From assembly GCF_003049665.1 (NCBI RefSeq), contig NZ_PYWM01000018.1, forward strand, positions 1-64,000: 64,000 nucleotides of DNA, in the 5' to 3' direction. The position numbers and the translations under genes are program-made. Origin of the DNA: Lysinibacillus mangiferihumi (GTDB taxonomy: Bacteria > Bacillota > Bacilli > Bacillales_A > Planococcaceae). The notes under the pieces were generated by a model. The model was not told the DNA's origin and ran no database searches. It saw only the letters and a list, made by a program, of their open reading frames with translations. Positions within the stretch are counted from its first letter, which is position 1. The number at the start of each line of letters is the position of its first letter. Shown here piece by piece: positions 1 to 6,657 of this stretch.

Positions 1-2
1 AC

Positions 3-53
3 AACATTAAATCCATTGATATTCGAAGAAAAATTGAGCAAGGGGTAATTTAA
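3..53 (+). CDS. 3' end of an upstream prophage gene (partial)
   Basis: An open frame enters from the left edge and stops with TAA directly before the next ATG. Only 16 codons (ending KIEQGVI) are visible, so no function can be given. A competing frame is also open for 15 codons, so the choice rests on the tight stop-start spacing that is usual in this operon. Confidence 0.3.
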   Translation, partial: NIKSIDIRRKIEQGVI

Positions 54-281
54 ATGTCAATTGAAGATGAAATTTTAGCTAATCCAGTGTTACGAGAGAT
101 TCAAAATTCACTAGAATTACAGACTGCGAAAGGTCTTGCGAAGTATGGTACAACAGTCAATCCGATGGATTACACAACAATTGAATGGATTGAGCACGCA
201 ATACAAGAGTCGATGGACAAAATTGTTTATTTGACAGTACTAAAACAGAAACTGGAGGAAATGCAGAATGCGAGAGATTAA
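54..281 (+). CDS. Small phage protein, dATP/dGTP diphosphohydrolase N-terminal-like
   Basis: A 75-residue cytoplasmic protein. Residues about 25-60 carry the pattern GLAKYGTTV..., EWIEHA and a following acidic helix. This resembles the short all-alpha domain found in many Firmicutes phage proteins related to nucleotide pyrophosphohydrolases. The ATG is preceded by AGGGG at good spacing. It overlaps the following YopX gene by 14 bases, so the two are co-translated. A nucleotide-pool role is inferred from the family only; no complete catalytic metal site is visible in so short a chain. Confidence 0.6.
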   Translation: MSIEDEILANPVLREIQNSLELQTAKGLAKYGTTVNPMDYTTIEWIEHAIQESMDKIVYLTVLKQKLEEMQNARD

Positions 282-684
282 ATTTCGGGCATGGTGGAGC
301 AACATTGGAGAAATGGAATACTTTGATACAGTAGCATTTTTAAATTTTGAAGATGGTACTTTAATTTATCAAAAACATCCAGAAGAAGAAACTTGTACAG
401 ATGAGATATCAGATGGATTCGAATTAATGCAATACACAGGATTAAAGGACAAGAACGGGAAGGAGATTTATGAGGGGGATATTTTAAAAACTCCTTCAGC
501 AAGTGGAATAGGAGACATCATAACAACTATAGAGTGGACTGAATTTAGTTGGAAAGAGAAATTAATTTATTCACCTATTCACCAATTTTACGAGTATTTT
601 GATTTCTCAGATGAAACTGGAAACGATTGTGAAGTCATCGGCAACATCTACGAAAATCCTGAATTGTTGGAGGGCATAGCGTGA
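268..684 (+). CDS. YopX family phage protein (copy 1)
   Basis: A 138-residue protein with the YopX signature. The N-terminus reads REIKFRAW, a central block reads MQYTGLKDKNGKEIYEGDI, and the C-terminus reads IGNIYENPELLE. YopX proteins are common in the early and middle regions of Firmicutes prophages and have no established function. The gene overlaps both neighbours, and a second, diverged copy follows directly. Start chosen at the ATG eight bases after GGAGG. Confidence 0.9.
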   Translation: MREIKFRAWWSNIGEMEYFDTVAFLNFEDGTLIYQKHPEEETCTDEISDGFELMQYTGLKDKNGKEIYEGDILKTPSASGIGDIITTIEWTEFSWKEKLIYSPIHQFYEYFDFSDETGNDCEVIGNIYENPELLEGIA

Positions 685-1115
685 GCAGAGAAATTAAGTT
701 TAGGGCTTGGGTTGAAAATGAACACATCAAAAATGGTCCGTATCCATTCATGAATCAACATATCGAATTTATGGGAGGGTTAATAAACGATATTTTCGCC
801 ACAAGTGGCAAAGAGCCATTAAATTCACTTCATAACAAAATTACTTATATGCAGTATACGGGTTTAAAGGATGCCAAAGGAAAAGAGATATACGAAGGGG
901 ATATTGTTGATTACTTAGGCGATATAGACCATATAAACAGCAATGTATTACGTGTTATCGAATATAAAAACGAGGAAGCATGTTTTGTAGCTAGACTACC
1001 AGTAGGCGTTGATGGTGAGGAAGCAGTTTATTTGAATGAACATGATTTTAAAGTCGTTGGCAACATATACGAAAACCCTACACTACTGGAGGAACTACAA
1101 AATGGAACTAAATAA
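681..1115 (+). CDS. YopX family phage protein (copy 2)
   Basis: A 144-residue protein with the same three YopX blocks as its upstream neighbour (REIKFRAW near the start, MQYTGLKD...EIYEGDI in the middle, VVGNIYENP near the end). The sequence between the blocks is quite different, so this is an old tandem duplication or two independently acquired paralogues. It starts at a GTG that overlaps the previous stop (GTGA), with AGGGC upstream, which points to translational coupling. Function unknown. Confidence 0.88.
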   Translation: MSREIKFRAWVENEHIKNGPYPFMNQHIEFMGGLINDIFATSGKEPLNSLHNKITYMQYTGLKDAKGKEIYEGDIVDYLGDIDHINSNVLRVIEYKNEEACFVARLPVGVDGEEAVYLNEHDFKVVGNIYENPTLLEELQNGTK

Positions 1116-1629
1116 ATTTCAAGAGTTGTCAAAACGAACAATGCCATTACAAGGTGAGCCGAAAAACCATATTCATAAAGAACATGGCATAACTAATTAT
1201 GCTTTAGGCTTGATTGGTGAGTGTGTCGAGGTATTGAGTGCTGTTAACGATCGTGATGCAATTCTAAAAGAAATTGGTGATGTATCGCATTATGCTTTTG
1301 GTATCCTAACCTTCTTAGGCGAAACATACGAGCCACTTGCTAATTATACTGTGGAAGGCACAAGAGAAAGCATAATCAATAAAATCATCATCCTATCCGG
1401 TGAGATTTCAGAACAAGTGAAGAAATTCGTGTTTCATCGTCATGAATTAAATTCAAGTAAGATGATATTAGCATTAAAAATGTTAATTCAAAATTTAATT
1501 GTACTCGCTGAAATGTACGATTCATCCTTTGAACAAATTTGCAAAATGAACATTGATAAATTGAAATTGCGTTATCCAGATAAATTCAATGTTGAGGATA
1601 GTAAAAAGCGTGTTGATACGGTGCAGTAG
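1102..1629 (+). CDS. MazG-like nucleotide pyrophosphohydrolase
   Basis: A 175-residue all-helical protein beginning MELNKFQELSKRTM. The stretch YALGLIGECVEVLSAV...ILKEIGDVSHYAFGIL is the MazG-type helical core, where the paired acidic residues (GExxE and EIGD) hold Mg2+ to hydrolyse a nucleoside triphosphate to the monophosphate. Phage members are thought to adjust nucleotide pools. A longer open frame exists upstream, but the ATG at 1102 has GGAGGA at ideal spacing and is preferred. It overlaps the end of the second YopX gene by 14 bases. Confidence 0.8.
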   Translation: MELNKFQELSKRTMPLQGEPKNHIHKEHGITNYALGLIGECVEVLSAVNDRDAILKEIGDVSHYAFGILTFLGETYEPLANYTVEGTRESIINKIIILSGEISEQVKKFVFHRHELNSSKMILALKMLIQNLIVLAEMYDSSFEQICKMNIDKLKLRYPDKFNVEDSKKRVDTVQ

Positions 1630-1643
1630 AAAGGGTGAGTGGA

Positions 1644-2099
1644 ATGCAACGAGTCTTAGATGCCTGTTGCGGCAGCAGGATGTTTTGGTTCGATAAGCAA
1701 AATGAGGATGCGTTATACATGGATATTCGTGAAGAAGAAGCTACATTGTGTGATGGTCGCCGATTAGTTGTGAAACCAGATATTGTCGCTGATTTCCGTA
1801 ACATGCCGTTTGAAGATGACAGTTTTCACATGGTGGTATTTGATCCGCCGCACTTAGTACGTGCTGGAGATAATTCGTGGCTAGTTAAAAAATATGGCAA
1901 ATTGAATGAAGCTTCTTGGAGAATGGATTTGATGCAAGGTTTTGATGAATGTATGCGTGTACTAAAACCAAATGGCACATTGATATTCAAATGGAACGAA
2001 GACCAAATTTCTTTACGAGAGGTTTTGGACTGCTTTGGCCACAAACCGTTATTCGGGGATAAACGCAGTAAGACACATTGGGTAGTGTTTATGAAATAA
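1644..2099 (+). CDS. SAM-dependent methyltransferase, phage type
   Basis: A class I methyltransferase fold of about 151 residues. RVLDACCGSRMFWF near the N-terminus is the SAM-binding motif I, followed by VADFRNMPFEDDSFHMVVFDPPHLV with an acidic motif II/III and a DPPH motif IV. MRVLKPNGTLIFKW is the typical motif VI. A DPPH loop is compatible with amino-methylation of a base, but this small phage family has no assigned target. GTG at 1635 is an alternative start; the ATG at 1644 sits 9 bases after AAAGGG and is preferred. Confidence 0.8.
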   Translation: MQRVLDACCGSRMFWFDKQNEDALYMDIREEEATLCDGRRLVVKPDIVADFRNMPFEDDSFHMVVFDPPHLVRAGDNSWLVKKYGKLNEASWRMDLMQGFDECMRVLKPNGTLIFKWNEDQISLREVLDCFGHKPLFGDKRSKTHWVVFMK

Positions 2100-2123
2100 A
2101 TTAATAGAGGAAGTGGTGATTCA

Positions 2124-2297
2124 ATGGCAACCAAATACGCATTGTATAAAGGTGATGAACTACTATCGGTTGGAACTATTAAAGAGTTAGCAGAACAATT
2201 TCAAGTTGGTGAAAGGACAATCCATTTTTATATGACACCAACATATCAAAAGCGCACTAGTGAAAGAAAAGGCAGACGATTAATTAAGCTTGATTAA
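2124..2297 (+). CDS. Small phage HTH-like protein (57 aa)
   Basis: A short gene with GAGGAAGTGGTGATTC just before its ATG. The product reads MATKYALYKGDELLSVG, then TIKELAEQFQVGERTIHFYM, which fits a helix-turn-helix, and ends with a basic tail (RKGRRLIKLD). Proteins of this layout are frequent next to phage late regulators. A DNA-binding role is inferred from the fold pattern. It lies 30 bases before the RinA/ArpU-type activator. Confidence 0.7.
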   Translation: MATKYALYKGDELLSVGTIKELAEQFQVGERTIHFYMTPTYQKRTSERKGRRLIKLD

Positions 2298-2327
2298 TGA
2301 AATAAACAAACAAGGTAGGTGCTGCAC

Positions 2328-2750
2328 ATGCCTACGTTATCGCGTAGTGAAACACAAACGATTGAAAAGTACTGGACTGATTATGAAGTCTATAAAAAAC
2401 AATTAAAATATCGGGAATGGGAGTTATTAAATCCACACAATGAAGATGCCTTAAACTTTAATGCCAAGAGTAGTAAAATATCCAATCCTACACATAATAA
2501 AGCTGTAGTTCTAATGAATGATGTCTACTATCAAAATTTAAGCCGAATCGTAAAAACTGTGGAGGACATTTACAAAGAACTTGATAACGACTTAAAAACA
2601 ATTGTCGATATGCGTTATTGGGACACAGAAAACAACTGTTATGAATGGCAGCATATCGCAGATGAATTATATATGTCTGTTCAACGTGTACTACGAAAAC
2701 GCAATGCATTAATTGACATGACAGCTAAACGAATTGGTTGGATGATGTAA
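2328..2750 (+). CDS. RinA/ArpU-type phage late transcription regulator
   Basis: A 140-residue protein. The C-terminal half has a sigma-70 region 4-like HTH: LKTIVDMRYWDTENNCYEWQHIADEL..SVQRVLRKRNALI. The family (RinA, ArpU, DUF722) binds upstream of the packaging genes and switches on late transcription in Gram-positive siphoviruses. Its place as the last regulator before the HNH-terminase block agrees with that. ATG at 2328 is preferred over the GTG at 2319 because AGGTAGG precedes it at normal distance. Confidence 0.75.
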   Translation: MPTLSRSETQTIEKYWTDYEVYKKQLKYREWELLNPHNEDALNFNAKSSKISNPTHNKAVVLMNDVYYQNLSRIVKTVEDIYKELDNDLKTIVDMRYWDTENNCYEWQHIADELYMSVQRVLRKRNALIDMTAKRIGWMM

Positions 2751-2786
2751 CAGAAATGTGAGTTATCAAAAACGTACTATATAACG

Positions 2787-2848
2787 CTAATCCTAAAAGT
2801 GATTTAATAATATTAAAAGTTTATTTTCAATTACTTTTAGATTAGGAG
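2787..2848 (+). promoter_or_regulatory. Leader hairpin reaching the Shine-Dalgarno of the next gene
   Basis: Two arms, 2787-2803 and 2830-2845, are near-perfect inverse complements (about 15 pairs with one bulge). The right arm ends in ATTAG and runs into AGGAG (2844-2848), the ribosome binding site of the gene at 2857. The fold would partly hide that site, suggesting translational control. Inference only. Confidence 0.45.
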
Positions 2849-2856
2849 ACAAACAA

Positions 2857-3213
2857 ATGATTCGGAAGAATTTATATCAAATATTTTCAAATAAGCTTGA
2901 TTCGAATATTATGTACTTTTATTTGGGGAAAACAGAAGAAATTAGAAAAGGAATGATCCCTGAAACCTTAAATGAATTAGAACAAATATTAAAAGAAGAA
3001 TCATCTTACTATAATGAAACTAAAAACACTAGAGAAGTTATAAAAGCTTTTTTAGCTAAACGTAAAACGGAAATGCTAAAAGACAAAGAAGTGTTATTAG
3101 ATGCTCCATCTGAAAGAGATATGGATGAAAGTGAAATTGAAGATAACGAGGGAATACTTAAATATGTTGAAGAAATGATTTATTTTATAGTCGAATTGGA
3201 GAAAAATTATTAG
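2857..3213 (+). CDS. Hypothetical phage protein (118 aa)
   Basis: A hydrophilic, acidic, largely helical protein with no motif I recognise. The middle is rich in Lys and Glu (ETKNTREVIKAFLAKRKTEM) and the end is acidic (DESEIEDNEGILKYVEEMIYFIVELEK). The start is supported by AGGAG 8 bases upstream. It stands alone between a leader hairpin and the structured non-coding block that follows, so it is not clearly part of the preceding operon. No function is proposed. Confidence 0.6.
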   Translation: MIRKNLYQIFSNKLDSNIMYFYLGKTEEIRKGMIPETLNELEQILKEESSYYNETKNTREVIKAFLAKRKTEMLKDKEVLLDAPSERDMDESEIEDNEGILKYVEEMIYFIVELEKNY

Positions 3214-3399
3214 TAATTAATATTAATTAGGATATATGCGTAATTGTGAGGTATAGTGAACTTCGCTAAAAAACGTTGTAAATTGATATTGTGATAAGTT
3301 TTCAAAAGCGCACGGAAATGCGTTGAAAAATAGTATCTACAATAATAACCACGATCGCTTGTACGTGTGTTGCTAAAAACAAGCATTCAACTTAATAAG

Positions 3400-3665
3400 G
3401 CGATAGTGGCGGAATAAGTAGACGCTAAAACGTAGATTAATCAGCTTTAGTTATGAATTTTGACTATAAGTAACAGTAACAAGAACTTGGTCAAGGCTGT
3501 GTATTGTGCAATGGATAAACGCCTTTTATGGCACTAAAAGCAAGCGTAATCTTGTGAACTAAATTATGGCGCCAGTAACAATATAATGGCTACGATTCAT
3601 ATAATTCTAAAGTGGTGCATAAACGGTTAGATTAATCATGTAAGGTGTAAATCCTTACCTGTCGT
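3400..3665 (+). other. tRNA-Leu-like domain with a 190-nt insert in place of the anticodon arm
   Basis: GCGATAG (3400-3406) pairs with CTGTCGT (3659-3665) as a 7-bp acceptor stem. It is followed by TG and a D arm GCG-loop-CGC (3409-3425) that matches typical tRNA-Leu in 17 of 19 positions. A T arm GTAAGG/CCTTAC with 7-nt loop TGTAAAT (3640-3658) abuts the acceptor strand. In place of the anticodon stem, two copies of the self-complementary GATTAATC (3435-3442, 3630-3637) can pair and enclose about 190 nt. There is no CCA end, and the G18-G19 and C56 tertiary bases are lost. It is probably a tRNA mimic, not a working tRNA. No group I intron core is visible. Confidence 0.55.
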
Positions 3666-3776
3666 TAGGTTTACCGTATCATACTTATAGTATAGGTACC
3701 TACAAAGCCTTGGTTGAAGGCAGGAAAGACAACCATATAACTTAATAAGACGATTGCGGGATCGTCAACACTACGG

Positions 3777-3806
3777 AGAGGCTACTATGTTGGTAGTCTC
3801 TTATTA
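3777..3806 (+). terminator. Intrinsic terminator closing the structured RNA
   Basis: A 9-bp stem AGAGGCTAC / GTAGTCTCT with a 7-nt loop, followed by a U-rich but interrupted tract (TATTATTTAT). It marks the likely 3' end of the non-coding RNA. Confidence 0.6.
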
Positions 3807-3881
3807 TTTATGTCAGATTTATATTATTGGAATAACATACCATTTATCCTATGATATATAGGTAGATTGGAGGTGTTAAAT

Positions 3882-4046
3882 ATGTTACAAGTGAAAGTTG
3901 TTAAAGCTTCAGGTGCAGCGACTTTAGAAGAAAAAATCAATACTGCTCTAGCTAATATAGAGTCATATGAATTTGTTGACTTGAAAGTTAGCGGTGCTAA
4001 TAATGGTAAGGACGAGACTTTTGTGGCTGTAATACTTTACAAATAA
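3882..4046 (+). CDS. Small Cse60-like phage protein (54 aa)
   Basis: A short gene with GGAGGTG before its ATG. The product begins MLQVKVVKASGAATLEEKIN and continues with a beta strand (FVDLKVSG) and a final strand (ETFVAVILYK). This strand-helix-strand-strand pattern resembles the small Cse60 / DUF2758 family, which occurs both in sporulating Bacillaceae and in their phages. It is followed by its own terminator, so it forms a single-gene unit. Confidence 0.55.
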   Translation: MLQVKVVKASGAATLEEKINTALANIESYEFVDLKVSGANNGKDETFVAVILYK

Positions 4047-4060
4047 TAAATTACATAAGA

Positions 4061-4090
4061 AGTCGCACTCACTATGAGTTGCGGCTTTTT
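4061..4090 (+). terminator. Intrinsic terminator
   Basis: AGTCGCA-CTC pairs with GAG-T-TGCGGCT around a short loop, and T5 follows. Confidence 0.75.
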
Positions 4091-4159
4091 ATTATGCCAT
4101 AAGAGGGTCTAGTACATGATGTACCAAAGCTATAACTATGAATTGTGGAGGGCTGTATC

Positions 4160-4336
4160 ATGATTGATTTATCACAAGAAATTAATGAACTGAAACGCGA
4201 AAGAGATGCAAAGCTTATGGCACTTTATCATGAGGTTGGTAATTTATTTGAAGGTATTCAATCTAATGTATGTACTGAAATATTAACAGAACGGTTGAAG
4301 CGTCAAGTTGAATCACTAAGAGTTGTGGAGGGCTGA
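4160..4336 (+). CDS. Hypothetical phage protein (58 aa)
   Basis: A short helical, coiled-coil-like protein (SQEINELKRERDAKLMALYH). The ATG at 4160 follows TGTGGAGGG at good distance. The next gene, 3 bases after this one stops, has the same ribosome binding site word. Function unknown; it begins a run of small overlapping genes leading to the HNH nuclease. Confidence 0.6.
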   Translation: MIDLSQEINELKRERDAKLMALYHEVGNLFEGIQSNVCTEILTERLKRQVESLRVVEG

Positions 4337-4339
4337 ACA

Positions 4340-4573
4340 ATGGAATTAACAAAGGCTGAAAAGATTGTATTAGTATCTATGGTTACTGATTGTATAGGTG
4401 TTGAAGTACTTATCGAACTATGCGGAAAAGAATCTGTTAGCAAACTTGATGTAATGGCAATTGATTTGGCAGGTAATACAACTCCAAACGAAATGAGTGA
4501 GATTGGTCCAAGTGCTGTTAAGAAATTAGTTACCAGTATATTAGATGAATCGCTTAATCAAGAGGAGGGATGA
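4340..4573 (+). CDS. Hypothetical phage protein (77 aa)
   Basis: A small soluble, mainly helical protein with no recognised motif (ELTKAEKIVLVSMVTDCIGV at the start). It lies 3 bases after the previous gene, with GGAGGG as ribosome binding site, and 3 bases before the next, so it is firmly inside the operon. No function can be proposed from the sequence. Confidence 0.6.
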   Translation: MELTKAEKIVLVSMVTDCIGVEVLIELCGKESVSKLDVMAIDLAGNTTPNEMSEIGPSAVKKLVTSILDESLNQEEG

Positions 4574-4576
4574 ACA

Positions 4577-5152
4577 ATGCAAGTTTGTGAATGTATGAAT
4601 GACTCGTCCCATGTATTTAAAGGCAGACATTTAGATGGTGTAACTTGCCCTGTTTGTTGTGGTCCTGTTTTACTTAAGCCTTATGACAAGGAGAAAGATA
4701 AGAGCTTACCATATTACAGAGACTTAAAGAAACAATACAATAAAAAGTTTATACAAAGTGAATGTTTAAGATGCAAGCATGTTCAGAAAAATGAATGTAA
4801 TAACAAAGCCATTGATGTATTTGTGTGTGAGAAATGTAATGGTGCTTCCGTTGATACATGGACTAAGAACATTAAATATCTGGCTAAACCAAAGTCTACA
4901 ATCACCATTGATTTAAATTTCGATGACAAATCTAAGTTAAAGCTTAGAGCAATTGCAAAGCATGTTGGTGCATTGGCTGATGAGTTGGATAGGATTGATA
5001 ATGGAATTGTTAAAGATGGACCACAGATGCAAATCGAAAAGCTTAAAGAAATAATAATATCAATTGGCAAAGTAAATGGTAAAAGTGCCGAGGAAATTGA
5101 CAGCGCATTAAAAGATTTTACAACGCGAATAGAAGGGAGCAACTGGTTATGA
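4577..5152 (+). CDS. Zinc-ribbon-containing phage protein (191 aa)
   Basis: The N-terminal half contains several Cys pairs: C4-x-C6, CPVCC near residues 25-29, CLRC near 63-66 and CEKC near 83-86. These fit two zinc-binding knuckles or ribbons. The C-terminal half is helical and charged (LKLRAIAKHVGALADELDRI), with a pattern like a dimerising or DNA-contacting helix bundle. The specific role is unknown; the position before the HNH nuclease suggests DNA or packaging-related work. AGGAGGGATG gives a strong start, and the gene overlaps the next by 4 bases (ATGA). Confidence 0.6.
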   Translation: MQVCECMNDSSHVFKGRHLDGVTCPVCCGPVLLKPYDKEKDKSLPYYRDLKKQYNKKFIQSECLRCKHVQKNECNNKAIDVFVCEKCNGASVDTWTKNIKYLAKPKSTITIDLNFDDKSKLKLRAIAKHVGALADELDRIDNGIVKDGPQMQIEKLKEIIISIGKVNGKSAEEIDSALKDFTTRIEGSNWL

Positions 5153-5334
5153 AATTAGCAATTGAAATATTTGAGAGGGAAAAACGAAATGCTCAAAAAG
5201 AATTGAAACACACGAATGAAAATATAAATCACCATTCCGAACAATTAACCAAATTGAATAAAGACAAAACAAAAATCGAAAATACAATAGTTGAAATAGA
5301 TGATGCTATCCTTAAGCTTAAAGGCGGTCAATGA
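5149..5334 (+). CDS. Coiled-coil phage protein (61 aa)
   Basis: A very charged, almost entirely helical peptide (FEREKRNAQKELKHTNENIN and following heptads) predicted as one coiled coil. It is translationally coupled to the zinc-ribbon protein upstream (ATGA overlap) and followed after 1 base by another zinc-binding protein. It may act as a partner of one of these; no family recognised. Confidence 0.55.
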   Translation: MKLAIEIFEREKRNAQKELKHTNENINHHSEQLTKLNKDKTKIENTIVEIDDAILKLKGGQ

Positions 5335-5335
5335 T

Positions 5336-5629
5336 ATGGAACCAATCTACGCTAAGTGCAACAAGTCATGCGGTCATAAGTTTTATGTCCAACACTTTAA
5401 GAAAGACAAACTTCATAACTCAATTGAGAAGACATACTTCAACTGTCCTAACTGTGGACGTGAGTATGTCTGTTTTTATACAGATGAATCAATACGTAAA
5501 CTACAAGCAAAGATGCGTGAGCTACACCGCAAGATGAAGTGGGCTGATGGTGACAAGCTGGCACAGTTGAAGCAAGAGGAGTCCAAGCTAAAGGCAGACA
5601 TTAAGAACCGCATGGACACCATCAAGTAA
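5336..5629 (+). CDS. Zinc-finger phage protein (97 aa)
   Basis: It begins MEPIYAKCNKSCGHKFYVQH and then has CPNCGREYVCFY, a four-cysteine zinc ribbon. A basic coiled-coil tail (RKLQAKMRELHRKMKW ... KADIKNRMDTIK) follows. Proteins of this layout regularly precede HNH nuclease and terminase genes in Firmicutes phages. The ATG at 5336 follows AAAGGCGG at normal spacing and lies just after the previous stop. Confidence 0.65.
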   Translation: MEPIYAKCNKSCGHKFYVQHFKKDKLHNSIEKTYFNCPNCGREYVCFYTDESIRKLQAKMRELHRKMKWADGDKLAQLKQEESKLKADIKNRMDTIK

Positions 5630-5642
5630 GAGAGGACAACAC

Positions 5643-6014
5643 ATGAACAGTAAACCTTTACGACCATGTAACAAGCCTGGTTGTGGACAGCTAACTCGTG
5701 ATGGCTATTGTGACCAACATAAGACAGCCAAAGTCGATAACAATCGTTATTACGATAAGTATCATCGAAGCGACCGAAGCAAACAATTCTACCATTCAGC
5801 AGCTTGGAAACGAGCACGGGATTTAATTCGGATTCGCGATAATGGATTGTGTATTGAATGTCTAAATCAAAAACGAATTACAGTCGGAACTATTGTCGAC
5901 CACATCATACCAATCAAACAAAACTGGAATAAACGATTAGATGAAGATAACTTACAGCTACTTTGTCAGTCATGCCACAACAAGAAGACAGGTTCGGAGA
6001 GGAAAGAGGGATAG
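5643..6014 (+). CDS. HNH endonuclease (packaging-associated)
   Basis: A 123-residue protein. An N-terminal CNKPGCGQLTRDGYCDQH zinc knuckle is followed by the HNH core: YHSAAWKRARDLIRIRD, CIECL, VDHIIPI (catalytic His in the DH pair), then DEDNLQLLCQSCHNKKT. Phage HNH proteins encoded next to terminase genes stimulate cutting at the cos site by the terminase complex. The gene sits 125 bases before the small terminase gene, the arrangement typical of HK97-like cos phages. Confidence 0.92.
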   Translation: MNSKPLRPCNKPGCGQLTRDGYCDQHKTAKVDNNRYYDKYHRSDRSKQFYHSAAWKRARDLIRIRDNGLCIECLNQKRITVGTIVDHIIPIKQNWNKRLDEDNLQLLCQSCHNKKTGSERKEG

Positions 6015-6138
6015 CCCCCCTCTTGAATTGTGTGAAAATCACAAACAACTTACACCGGATGCCCGTTTTCCGCGCAGAAAAACCCGTTTTTAAAAATTTT
6101 TTCAGAAACCTAAAGAAATATGAAAGTGAGGTGATAGT
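6015..6138 (+). other. Intergenic gap between HNH and terminase, candidate cos/packaging region
   Basis: A non-coding gap containing a C-run (AGCCCCCC), a small hairpin (GTGTGAAAATCACA), and the GC-rich TTTTCCGCGCAGAAAA, which is unusual in this AT-rich phage. In HK97-like cos phages the cohesive-end site usually lies beside the HNH-TerS genes. This assignment rests on position and composition only. Confidence 0.3.
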
Positions 6139-6657
6139 ATGGCAGGTCGAATTAAGCAGCCGTTGCAAGTGATTCTAGGGAATGGGCGCTCAAAACATTT
6201 AACAAAAGACGAAATAAAAAAGCGTCAAAATCATGAAGAAAAGATGCGCGGGCCTACAGAAAACATTGAAATTCCGTCGTATTTAACAGCAGCTCAAAAG
6301 AAAGAGTTTGCTGATATTGCTGAAAAGCTTGTTGCCCTTGAAATATTCAGTGAGCTTGATATTGATTCATTAGCAAGATATTTAGACTCAAAACATCAGT
6401 ATTTGCAGTTGGTTAAAGATATACGAAAAATAAAGCCAACTGAAACAATCGAACAAGAGAACGGTAAAAAAATAGTAATTGCTAATGAGGATTATCCAAA
6501 ACTACAACGTACTAAGAATACATTGTTTAACGAATGTCGTTCCGCAGCTGCTGATCTTGGTCTTACTATTACATCTCGCTTGAAATTGGTTATCCCTTCC
6601 CCTTCAACTGTGGAAGGCAAAAGCGAAGCCCAGAAGCGGTTTGGTGATAGATTATGA
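6139..6657 (+). CDS. terS: Terminase small subunit (P27 family)
   Basis: A 172-residue protein that begins MAGRIKQPLQVILGNGRSKH, the usual start of P27-type small terminases. The helical DNA-binding region is followed by YLTAAQKKEFADIAEKL, then the central LARYLDSKHQYLQLVKDI, and it ends with a conserved SRLKLVIPSPS block. TerS recognises the packaging site and loads the large subunit on phage DNA. It overlaps the large terminase gene by 4 bases. Confidence 0.92.
   Translation: MAGRIKQPLQVILGNGRSKHLTKDEIKKRQNHEEKMRGPTENIEIPSYLTAAQKKEFADIAEKLVALEIFSELDIDSLARYLDSKHQYLQLVKDIRKIKPTETIEQENGKKIVIANEDYPKLQRTKNTLFNECRSAAADLGLTITSRLKLVIPSPSTVEGKSEAQKRFGDRL

Larger units (their letters stand above)
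3236..3810 (+). ncRNA. Candidate large structured phage RNA (GOLLD/ROOL size class)
   Basis: About 570 nt without a credible ORF but dense in base-pairing potential. Visible elements: a long hairpin 3299-3329 (TTTTC and AGCGCA arms), GCTTG/CAAGC 3357-3384, a tRNA-Leu-like domain 3400-3665, a long hairpin 3666-3702 (TAGGT...ACCTA enclosing ATACT/AGTAT), mutually pairing GCCTT/AAGGC and GGTTG/CAACC (3707-3734, pseudoknot-compatible), GACGAT/ATCGTC 3749-3766, and a terminator at 3777. Two words repeat inside it: CTTAATAAGRCGAT at 3391 and 3741, and TAGATTAATCA at 3433 and 3628. From memory, GOLLD and ROOL are phage RNAs of about this size often found near tRNAs. I cannot match their consensus by eye, so the class is an inference. 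Confidence 0.6.

Noticed and set aside
3427-3629. Group I intron splitting a tRNA-Leu gene
   Set aside because: Position and host gene would fit, but none of the conserved core elements (P, Q, R, S type) can be found and there is no CCA-compatible 3' end.
5963-6172. 69-codon frame across the HNH-terminase gap
   Set aside because: Overlaps both the HNH end and the small terminase start in another frame, has no ribosome binding site, and runs through the presumed packaging region.
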